From positions 1,067,001 to 1,131,000 of the forward strand of contig NZ_JAMZDX010000001.1 in the NCBI RefSeq assembly GCF_024172095.1: DNA of 64,000 bases, given 5' to 3'. Below the pieces are notes generated by a model that worked only from the letters and a program-made list of their open reading frames with translations, searched no databases and was not told the origin of the DNA. Each line of letters starts with the position of its first letter. Positions within the stretch are counted from its first letter, which is position 1. Of this stretch, positions 58,164 to 64,000 are shown piece by piece. This DNA is from Kitasatospora cinereorecta (GTDB lineage Bacteria; Actinomycetota; Actinomycetes; Streptomycetales; Streptomycetaceae). The translations under genes were made by a program, and so were the position numbers.

Positions 58164-59483
58164 ATGGCCAACCCGGCCCCCGCCTCCACCCGAGGCCTCG
58201 CCATCACCGAGCACCGCCTGGCCAACGGCCTGCGAGTCGTACTCTCCGAGGACCACCTCACCCCCGTCACCGCCGTCTGCCTCTGGTACGACGTCGGCTC
58301 CCGCCACGAGGTCAAGGGCCGCACCGGACTCGCCCACCTCTTCGAACACCTCATGTTCCAGGGCAGCGCCAACGTCTCCAACAACGGCCACTTCGAACTC
58401 GTCCAGGGCGCCGGAGGATCCCTCAACGGCACCACCAGCTTCGAACGCACCAACTACTTCGAGACCATGCCCGCCCACCAGCTGGAACTCGCCCTCTGGC
58501 TCGAAGCCGACCGCATGGGCTCCCTCCTCGCCGCCCTCGACGAGACCTCCATGGAGAACCAGCGCGACGTCGTCAAGAACGAACGCCGCCAGCGCTACGA
58601 CAACGTCCCCTACGGCACCGCCTTCGAAAAACTCACCGCCCTCTCCTTCCCCGACCCCCACCCCTACCACCACACCCCCATCGGCTCCATGGCCGACCTC
58701 GACGCCGCCACCCTCGAGGACGCCCGCACCTTCTTCCGCACCTACTACGCCCCCAACAACGCCGTCCTCGCCATCGTCGGCGACCTCGACCCCCAACAGA
58801 CCATCGCCTGGGTCGAGAGGTACTTCGGCACCATCCCCGCCCACAACGGCAAGCAGCCCCCCCGCGACGGCACCCTCCCCGACACCCTCGGCCGCGAAAT
58901 CCGCGAACTCGTCGAAGAGGACGTCCCCAGCCGCGCCCTCATGGCCGCCTACCGCCTCCCCCACGACGGCACCCGCGAAGCCGACGCCGCCGACCTCGCC
59001 CTCACCATCCTCGGCAGCGGCGAATCCAGCCGCCTCTACAACCGGCTCGTCCGCCGCGACCGCACCGCCGTCGCCGCCGGCTTCGGCCTCCTCCGACTCG
59101 CCGGCGCCCCCTCCCTCGGCTGGCTCGACGTCAAGGCCTCCGCCGGCGCCACCACCGACCAGATCCAGACCGCCGTCGACGAAGAACTCGCCCGCTTCGC
59201 CGCCGAAGGCCCCACCGCCGAAGAACTCGAACGCGCCCAGGCCCAGATCGAACGCGAATGGCTCGACCGGCTCACCACCGTCGCCGGCCGCGCCGACGAA
59301 CTCTGCCGCTACGCCGTCCTCTTCGGCGACCCCGGACTCGTCAACCAGGCCCTCACCAAGGTCCTCGACGTCACCGCCGAAGAAGTCCAGGCCCTCGCCG
59401 CAGCCCGCCTCCACCCCGACAACCGCGCCGTCCTCGTCTACGAGCCGACCACCACCGACGCCCACGAGGAGACGGCCGAATGA
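58164..59483 (+). CDS. M16 family zinc peptidase, catalytic subunit
   Basis: The 439-residue protein is an M16 (pitrilysin/processing peptidase) enzyme with the inverted zinc motif HLFEHLMFQGS at residues about 56-66 and the downstream glutamate in DVVKNERRQRYDN. Two homologous half-domains follow, the second with SSRLYNRLVRRDRTAVA. It lacks a signal peptide and so is cytoplasmic. It pairs with the overlapping downstream gene, which lacks the zinc motif, as in heterodimeric processing peptidases. ATG 58164 follows GGGAAGGA. Confidence 0.92.
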   Translation: MANPAPASTRGLAITEHRLANGLRVVLSEDHLTPVTAVCLWYDVGSRHEVKGRTGLAHLFEHLMFQGSANVSNNGHFELVQGAGGSLNGTTSFERTNYFETMPAHQLELALWLEADRMGSLLAALDETSMENQRDVVKNERRQRYDNVPYGTAFEKLTALSFPDPHPYHHTPIGSMADLDAATLEDARTFFRTYYAPNNAVLAIVGDLDPQQTIAWVERYFGTIPAHNGKQPPRDGTLPDTLGREIRELVEEDVPSRALMAAYRLPHDGTREADAADLALTILGSGESSRLYNRLVRRDRTAVAAGFGLLRLAGAPSLGWLDVKASAGATTDQIQTAVDEELARFAAEGPTAEELERAQAQIEREWLDRLTTVAGRADELCRYAVLFGDPGLVNQALTKVLDVTAEEVQALAAARLHPDNRAVLVYEPTTTDAHEETAE

Positions 59484-60862
59484 CCACCCCCGCCATGACC
59501 TTCCACCCCCAGCCCCAGCCCGGCACCCCCACCCCCTGGGCCTTCCCCGCACCCCGACGAGCCACCCTCGGCAACGGCATCACCGTCCTGCACTGCCACC
59601 GCCCCGGCCAGCAACTCGTCGCCGTCGACCTCGTCCTCGACGCCCCCCTCGCCGCCGAACCCGACGGCCTCGACGGCGTCGCCGCCATCCTCGCCCGCGC
59701 CCTCAACGAAGGCACCGACACCCTCACCGCCGAAGAATTCGCCGGCGAACTCGAACGCGCCGGCGCCACCCTCGACGCCCACGCCGACCACCCCGCCATC
59801 CGCGTCTCCCTCGAAGTCCCCGCCTCCCGCCTCGAACGCGGCCTCACCCTCCTCGGCGACGCCCTCCGCACCCCCGCCCTCCCCGCCGACGAGATCGACC
59901 GCCTCCGCGCCAACCGCCTCGACGAAATCACCCACGAACAGGCCAACCCCGCCCGGCGCGCCGCCAAGGCCCTCTACGCCACCCTCTTCGACAGCGCCGA
60001 CCGCCTCTCCCGCCCCCGCAGCGGCACCACCGAAACCGTCCAGCGCATCGACCGGGACGCCGTCAAGGCCTTCTACGACCAGCACATCCGCCCCGACACC
60101 ACCACCGCCGTCGTCGTCGGCGACCTCACCGGCATCGACCTCACCACCCTCCTCGAAACCACCCTCGGCACCTGGCGCACCAACCCCGCCACCCCCCACA
60201 CCCACGCCCCCGTCACCGCCGACGACACCGGCCGCGTCGTCATCGTCGACCGCCCCGGCTCCGTCCAGACCCAACTCCTCATCGGACGCATCGGCCCCGA
60301 CCGCCACGACCCCACCTGGTCCGCCCAGATCCTCGGCACCTACTGCCTCGGCGGCACCCTCACCAGCCGCCTCGACCGCGTCCTGCGCGAGGAAAAGGGC
60401 TACACCTACGGCGTCCGCGCCTTCGCCCAACCGCTGCGCTCCGCCGCCGACCGCAGCGGCCGCGCCCTCCTCGCCATCAGCGGCTCCGTCGACACCGCCA
60501 ACACCGCCCCCGCCCTCGCCGACACCTGGACCATCCTGCGCACCCTCGCCGCCGAAGGCCTCACCGACGCCGAACGCGAAGAAGCCGTCCAGTTCCTCGT
60601 CGGCGTCGCCCCCCTCAAGTACGAGACCGCAGGCTCCGTCGCCGCCACCCTCGCCGACCAGGTCGAACAGGACCTCCCCGACGACTTCCAGGCCGACGTC
60701 TACCGGCAGCTCGCCGAACTCGACACCGACACCGCCACCCGCGCCGTCGTCGCCGCCTTCCCGCCCGACCGGCTCGTCACCGTCCTCGTCGGCGACGCCT
60801 CCGTCATCGCCGAACCCGTCAAGGAACTCGGCATCGGTGACGTCACCGTCATCACCAACTGA
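59480..60862 (+). CDS. M16 family peptidase-like, non-catalytic partner
   Basis: The 460-residue protein has the M16 fold, but the zinc motif position reads GVAAILARALNEGTDT, so both histidines and the glutamate are gone. The second half keeps the RVLREEKGYTYGVRAF Arg/Tyr segment that characterises non-catalytic subunits and helps bind the substrate of the active one. It overlaps the catalytic gene by ATGA, consistent with a 1:1 heterodimer. Confidence 0.9.
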   Translation: MTTPAMTFHPQPQPGTPTPWAFPAPRRATLGNGITVLHCHRPGQQLVAVDLVLDAPLAAEPDGLDGVAAILARALNEGTDTLTAEEFAGELERAGATLDAHADHPAIRVSLEVPASRLERGLTLLGDALRTPALPADEIDRLRANRLDEITHEQANPARRAAKALYATLFDSADRLSRPRSGTTETVQRIDRDAVKAFYDQHIRPDTTTAVVVGDLTGIDLTTLLETTLGTWRTNPATPHTHAPVTADDTGRVVIVDRPGSVQTQLLIGRIGPDRHDPTWSAQILGTYCLGGTLTSRLDRVLREEKGYTYGVRAFAQPLRSAADRSGRALLAISGSVDTANTAPALADTWTILRTLAAEGLTDAEREEAVQFLVGVAPLKYETAGSVAATLADQVEQDLPDDFQADVYRQLAELDTDTATRAVVAAFPPDRLVTVLVGDASVIAEPVKELGIGDVTVITN

Positions 60863-60877
60863 CCCGCGCCGCCCACC

Positions 60878-60919
60878 CCGAGGGCCCGACGGAGCCGACC
60901 GGCACCGTCGGGCCCTCGG
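60878..60919 (+). terminator. Terminator after the M16 pair
   Basis: Perfect 15-bp arms (CCGAGGGCCCGACGG and its complement) surround a 12-nt loop 15 bp after the stop. Confidence 0.88.
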
Positions 60920-60930
60920 CCGTTAATCGA

Positions 60931-60960
60931 TTGCGGCGCCACCGCGCGCCATGGGTAGAT
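60931..60960 (+). promoter_or_regulatory. Candidate promoter of the leader ORF-rtcB unit
   Basis: TTGCGG (60931-60936) and GTAGAT (60955-60960) are 18 bp apart, upstream of the leader ORF and directly after the M16 terminator. A TSS near 60967 would give a short leader before ATG 61001. Confidence 0.5.
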
Positions 60961-61000
60961 GTCCCACGCCGGAACACACACAGGAGAGGAGGCGATCACC

Positions 61001-61072
61001 ATGCGGGTCGAGCCCACCGAGCGACGCTCCCCACGATCGCCCCGACGCTGTTCCGCCGCCTTCGCTGCCTGA
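61001..61072 (+). CDS. 23-residue arginine-rich leader peptide upstream of rtcB
   Basis: ATG 61001 is preceded by AGGAGAGGAGG at optimal spacing, a stronger ribosome binding site than rtcB itself has. The peptide starts MRVEPTERR and ends SAAFAA. It has six Arg, three of them CGA, and one Cys as TGT, all rare codon choices in this genome. The stop lies 103 bp before rtcB. The arrangement is that of a translated attenuator leader, but no alternative hairpins are evident. It was too short to appear among longer frames and is called from the RBS and context only. Confidence 0.5.
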   Translation: MRVEPTERRSPRSPRRCSAAFAA

Positions 61073-61160
61073 CCGCAGCCCCAGCAGACCTCCCCGAGCC
61101 GCACCGGGACTCAACGCGCGGCACCACACCACCCGACCGACCCTCCCCGACCCGACCCAC
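61073..61160 (+). promoter_or_regulatory. C-rich, G-poor leader segment, possible Rho-utilisation site
   Basis: Between the leader ORF and rtcB the RNA is dominated by C, with runs such as CACCACACCACCCGACCG and little predicted structure. Such segments can load the Rho termination factor when not covered by ribosomes. This is inference; no experimental site is known. Confidence 0.4.
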
Positions 61161-61175
61161 GGAGGTCGCACCACC

Positions 61176-62369
61176 ATGTCGTACACCGAAGTCCCCGGCA
61201 TCCGCGTACCCATCCGGATGTGGACCGACCCCGCCACCGTCGAGGGCCAGGCCATGCAGCAGCTGCGCAACATCAGCTCCCTGCCCTGGCTCCACGGCCT
61301 CGCCGTGATGCCCGACGTCCACCTCGGCAAGGGCGCCACCGTCGGCTCCGTCATCGCCATGGACGGCGCCGTCTGCCCCGCCGCCGTCGGCGTCGACATC
61401 GGCTGCGGCATGACCGCCGTCAAGACCTCGCTCACCGCGAAGGACCTGCCGGACGACCTCTCCCGGCTGCGCTCGAAGATCGAGCAGGCCATCCCGGTCG
61501 GCCGCGGCCTGCACACCGACCCGGTCGACCCGCGCAAGCTGCACGGCTTCGCGGCGACGGGGTGGAGCGACTTCTGGGACCGCTTCGACGGGATCGCGTC
61601 GGAGGTGAAGTGGAAGCGCGAGCGGGCTGCGCAGCAGATGGGGTCGCTCGGATCCGGAAATCATTTTATCGAAGTGTGTGTTGATAGCTCTGGCGTGGTG
61701 TGGCTGATGCTGCACTCGGGTTCGCGCAACATCGGCAAGGAACTGGCCGAGCACCACATGGGCGTTGCCCGCTCGCTGCCACACAACCAGGGCCTGGTCG
61801 ACCGCGACCTCGCGGTCTTCATCGCCGACACCCCGCAGATGGCTGCCTACCGGCAGGACCTGTTCTGGGCGCAGGAGTACGCGAAGAACAACCGGGCGAT
61901 CATGATGATGCTGCTGCAGGACGTGGTGCGGCGGGAGTTCGCGAAGGCGAAGGTGGTCTTCGACGAGATGATCTCCTGCCACCACAACTACGTGGCCGAG
62001 GAGACGTACGACGGCGTGGAGCTGCTGGTCACCCGCAAGGGCGCGATCCGCGCCGGGTCGGGCGACTACGGCATCATCCCGGGCTCGATGGGCACCGGCT
62101 CGTACATCGTCCGCGGGCTGGGCAACGAGGCGGCGTTCAACTCGGCGTCGCACGGCGCGGGCCGGAAGATGAGCCGGACGGCGGCCAAGAAGCGGTTCAC
62201 CACGCGTGACCTGGTCGAGCAGACCGCGGGCGTGGAGTGCCGCAAGGACGCGGGCGTGGTCGACGAGATCCCGGGCGCGTACAAGTCCATCGAGAAGGTC
62301 ATCGAGCAGCAGAAGGACCTGGTTGAGGTGGTCGCGCACCTCAAGCAGGTCGTGTGTGTGAAGGGCTGA
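61176..62369 (+). CDS. rtcB: RNA-splicing ligase RtcB
   Basis: RtcB joins RNA 2',3'-cyclic-phosphate or 3'-phosphate ends to 5'-OH ends using GTP and manganese, in tRNA and RNA repair. The 397-residue protein is of normal length. The metal and active-site residues are visible: MPDVHLGKGA, GVDIGCG with D74 and C77, SGNHFIEV with N162 and H163, LHSGSRNIG, and the guanylylated histidine H326 in SASHGAGRKMSR. Codons over residues 159-172 are A/T-ending and unlike the rest (see the separate entry). A leader ORF lies upstream, and a LAGLIDADG endonuclease gene is convergent downstream. ATG 61176 follows GGAGG. Confidence 0.95.
   Translation: MSYTEVPGIRVPIRMWTDPATVEGQAMQQLRNISSLPWLHGLAVMPDVHLGKGATVGSVIAMDGAVCPAAVGVDIGCGMTAVKTSLTAKDLPDDLSRLRSKIEQAIPVGRGLHTDPVDPRKLHGFAATGWSDFWDRFDGIASEVKWKRERAAQQMGSLGSGNHFIEVCVDSSGVVWLMLHSGSRNIGKELAEHHMGVARSLPHNQGLVDRDLAVFIADTPQMAAYRQDLFWAQEYAKNNRAIMMMLLQDVVRREFAKAKVVFDEMISCHHNYVAEETYDGVELLVTRKGAIRAGSGDYGIIPGSMGTGSYIVRGLGNEAAFNSASHGAGRKMSRTAAKKRFTTRDLVEQTAGVECRKDAGVVDEIPGAYKSIEKVIEQQKDLVEVVAHLKQVVCVKG
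61650..61691 (+). other. 42-bp A/T-codon patch over the RtcB active-site motif
   Basis: Fourteen codons (residues 159-172) include ten that end in A or T: Gly-GGA twice, Asn-AAT, His-CAT, Phe-TTT, Glu-GAA, Cys-TGT, Val-GTT, Asp-GAT and Ser-TCT. Neighbouring codons on both sides almost all end in G or C. The patch sits on the manganese-binding GNHFIEV motif, the sort of conserved site that homing endonucleases and inteins target. The protein sequence remains fully consensus. Confidence 0.85.
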
Positions 62370-62375
62370 CCGACA

Positions 62376-62419
62376 GCCGGAGGCCGGGGTGCGCTGGGGG
62401 GCGCATCCCGGCCTCCGGC
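62376..62419. terminator. Shared terminator between rtcB and the endonuclease gene
   Basis: Arms of 19 bp (GCCGGAGGCCGGG core, one mismatch) flank a TGGGGG loop in the 54 bp between the two convergent stop codons. Confidence 0.85.
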
Positions 62420-62423
62420 ATGT

Positions 62424-63245
62424 TCAGGAGCAGGTGTCGGGGAAACGGCGGTGGGCCTTGCGCGGGCCGACCAGTCGCCACTTGCGGATGGCGCAGCTCT
62501 TGACCGAGCGGCCGAGCCGCTCGGCGGCGTCCGCCGGATCGACGGCTCCGAGGAGGATCCGGTCCTCCTCGCCGGTCCAGCTCCGGCGGGGGCCGGCCTT
62601 GCGCATGTCCGGCGGTCGCACCCAGCTCGCGGCGGTTGCGGCGGCGGCGAGCTTGCGGGGCAGGGCGAGGCAGCCCGGGTAGTAGAGCTCGCGGGCGAGT
62701 GCGACCGCCTCCTCCCGGGTGAAGAGGATGTTGTAGATCCCGTCCCGGGCGTTGCGGTTGACCGTCCGCCGGGTGCCGGTGAGGCATTCCGCGTAGTGGC
62801 AGAAGAACTGCATCAGGGGATCGCTGTCGGTCGTCAGGCTCACGAAGGGCAGATGTTGCCCGGTACGCCCGACCGAGCCGTCGGCGTCGATGAGTCCGCG
62901 GAGGTAGTCACGGGCTGAGAAGGGCCCGGCCGGAGGCGCCACGAATCGTGACTTCCTGCCTGCCGGCAGCCCGAGGGCTTGAAGTTGCTCACGGAACTCG
63001 CGTGCGTGGACCCGCCAGATCACAGAGCTGTGCTCGGACGCGAAATTGGTGCTGCGGGTGCGGAACCGGATGCTGCTGTGATGCGGGCAGATCCGCTGGA
63101 ACGCCTCCAGGATCGGGGCGTCCCGGGCGGACAGCTCCACGGAGATGCGTCCTCGGTTGCGGGTTCCCTGACTGAGGTGCCCGTCCGCCTGGAGGAAGGC
63201 GAACATGTAGGCGTGGTCGGCCCTGGCGAGGTCGAAGTCGTTCAT
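62424..63245 (-). CDS. Free-standing LAGLIDADG homing endonuclease with SANT/Myb-like C-terminus
   Basis: The 273-residue protein has two LAGLIDADG motifs, MFAFLQADG at residues 14-22 and LRGLIDADG at 115-123, each with the metal-binding aspartate, so a single chain can form the active pseudo-dimer. Basic and aromatic positions between them fit the DNA-binding saddle. Residues about 220-260 (RRSWTGEEDRILLGAV, then RSVKSCAIRKWRL) resemble a SANT/Myb helix-turn-helix, which would add target contacts. No splicing domains flank it, so it is not an intein. Codon use is mostly streptomycete, so it has resided for long. It is convergent with rtcB, whose active-site codons are recoded. ATG 63245 lacks a strong RBS. 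Confidence 0.85.
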   Translation of the reverse strand: MNDFDLARADHAYMFAFLQADGHLSQGTRNRGRISVELSARDAPILEAFQRICPHHSSIRFRTRSTNFASEHSSVIWRVHAREFREQLQALGLPAGRKSRFVAPPAGPFSARDYLRGLIDADGSVGRTGQHLPFVSLTTDSDPLMQFFCHYAECLTGTRRTVNRNARDGIYNILFTREEAVALARELYYPGCLALPRKLAAAATAASWVRPPDMRKAGPRRSWTGEEDRILLGAVDPADAAERLGRSVKSCAIRKWRLVGPRKAHRRFPDTCS

Positions 63246-63389
63246 GCGGCTCAGCCTGTGGGCGGGCTTCGGGCGTTGTGCGGGCTTCGCGGTCGGATCA
63301 TCCGATGCGGTGCAATCGCTAAAGTCGAAATGTCGGATTTCCGCCACCCCGCCCCCCGCTGCGCCGTCCCGGTGGGGCAGGTGGGCACA

Positions 63390-64000
63390 ATGGCGGCCGT
63401 GGACTACCAGCGGCTTCTGCAGGACGTGATGGCGGTGGCGCTCGCGGGGGAGCGGCGCGGCCGGCCCGCCGACTACATCCCGGCGTTGGCGGAGGCGGAT
63501 CCGTCGGCGTTCGGGATGGCGATCGCGACGGTGGACGGCGGGGTGTTCGGGGCGGGGGACTGGGAGGTGCCGTTCTCCGTCCAGTCGGTGTCGAAGCTGT
63601 TCACGCTGGCGCTCGCGCTGGCGGAGGGCGGGGACGGCCTGTGGCAAGGGGTGGGCCGGGAGCCGTCGGGCAATCCGTTCAACTCGCTGGTGCAGTTGGA
63701 GACGGAGCAGGGGATCCCGCGCAATCCGTTCATCAACGCGGGGGCGCTGGTGGTGACGGACCGGCTGCTGGAGCTGACCGGGGACGCGGCGGGGGCGGTG
63801 CGGGAGTTCCTGCGGGCGGAGTCGGGGAATGCGGCGGTGGACACCGACGACTCGGTGGCGGCGTCGGAGGCGCGGCACGGGCACCGCAATGCCGCGTTGG
63901 CGCATTTCATCGCGAGCTACGGCAATCTGCGCAATCCGGTGGATTCGGTGTTGGCGCACTACTACGCGCACTGTGCGATCGCCGCGTCGTGCCGGGATCT
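63390..64000 (+). CDS. glsA: Glutaminase A, N-terminal part (runs off the window)
   Basis: Glutaminase deamidates glutamine to glutamate and ammonia. The 203 visible residues show the serine-dependent beta-lactamase-like fold: SVQSVSKLF carries the SxxK nucleophile, REPSGNPFNSLVQLE and NPFINAGALV are family blocks, and SYGNLRNPV comes near the end of the window. ATG 63390 is used; GTG 63399 is a possible shorter start. The gene is divergent from the endonuclease gene across 144 bp, which includes an AT-richer segment and a CGGAT-C-ATCCG repeat near 63295. Confidence 0.9.
   Translation, partial: MAAVDYQRLLQDVMAVALAGERRGRPADYIPALAEADPSAFGMAIATVDGGVFGAGDWEVPFSVQSVSKLFTLALALAEGGDGLWQGVGREPSGNPFNSLVQLETEQGIPRNPFINAGALVVTDRLLELTGDAAGAVREFLRAESGNAAVDTDDSVAASEARHGHRNAALAHFIASYGNLRNPVDSVLAHYYAHCAIAASCRD

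Noticed and set aside
57964..60840. Ser/Pro/Arg-rich open frame spanning both M16 genes
   Set aside because: It is the shifted frame of C-rich codons of the two peptidase genes and contains no domain.
61650..61660. GGATCC and TCCGGA restriction sites within the rtcB patch, hinting at an engineered sequence
   Set aside because: Both sites arise from the Gly-Ser-Gly codons and the flanks are natural chromosome; a cloning origin is not needed.
61176..62369. An intein inside rtcB
   Set aside because: The protein is of normal length and is continuous through all active-site motifs. Only codon use is altered at the patch.

Overview
The window is a piece of a high-GC actinomycete chromosome, almost certainly from the Streptomycetaceae (Streptomyces or Kitasatospora). 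The evidence is the near-uniform G/C third codon position, GTG and TTG starts, the sporulation regulator WhiH, the principal sigma factor HrdB, a conservon (CvnA-D) with paired P450s, and the order nrdR-nrdJ ... rnhB ... recQ ... whiH-hrdB-protease-parE ... parC, which matches the S. coelicolor core as I remember it. No tRNA, rRNA, CRISPR, insertion sequence or prophage is visible.

Layout. 1-5.0 kb: tail of nrdR, B12-dependent ribonucleotide reductase nrdJ, a dienelactone-hydrolase-like enzyme and an NAD(P)-binding reductase. 5.05-5.9 kb: a small HTH + Clp-N operon with twin palindromic operators and a probable leaderless start. 6.0-11.6 kb: a conservon (sensor, Roadblock, DUF742, small GTPase) translationally coupled to a CYP157-like P450 lacking ExxR, followed by a normal CYP154-like P450. 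11.7-15.2 kb: a sugar-type ABC importer without its own ATPase. 15.3-20.2 kb: a large secreted multidomain protein and a DUF4173 membrane protein. 20.2-22.6 kb: a divergent MFS exporter/TetR pair. 22.7-31 kb: rnhB, two unknown genes, a RecQ-phosphoribosyltransferase fusion, a DUF4192 protein and an S33 peptidase. 31.2-37.2 kb: a glycogen-debranching-like protein with a pentapeptide repeat, an NrtR-like Nudix regulator and an ABC-2-type exporter whose ATPase gene ends inside a hexanucleotide array. 37.4-44.3 kb: whiH, hrdB, a trypsin-like protease, a small zinc-ribbon protein and parE. 44.4-54.3 kb: a membrane protein, a NarL-type two-component system, a DUF485/ActP-like symporter operon, a CitA/CitB-type two-component system and an SsuABC/NMT1-like ABC importer. 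54.4-60.9 kb: sucrase-ferredoxin, parC and a tandem M16 peptidase pair. 60.9-64 kb: a short leader ORF, rtcB, a free-standing LAGLIDADG homing endonuclease and the start of glutaminase.

The most unusual locus is rtcB with its neighbour. The RNA ligase gene is intact and has normal length, but a run of about 14 codons exactly over the catalytic Gly-Asn-His-Phe motif uses A/T-ending codons unlike the rest of the gene. A two-motif LAGLIDADG endonuclease with a SANT-like tail is encoded convergently just past the shared terminator. I read this as a candidate homing system with a recoded or gene-converted target site. A short arginine-rich leader ORF with a very strong ribosome binding site and a C-rich, G-poor leader precede rtcB and may add a second control layer.
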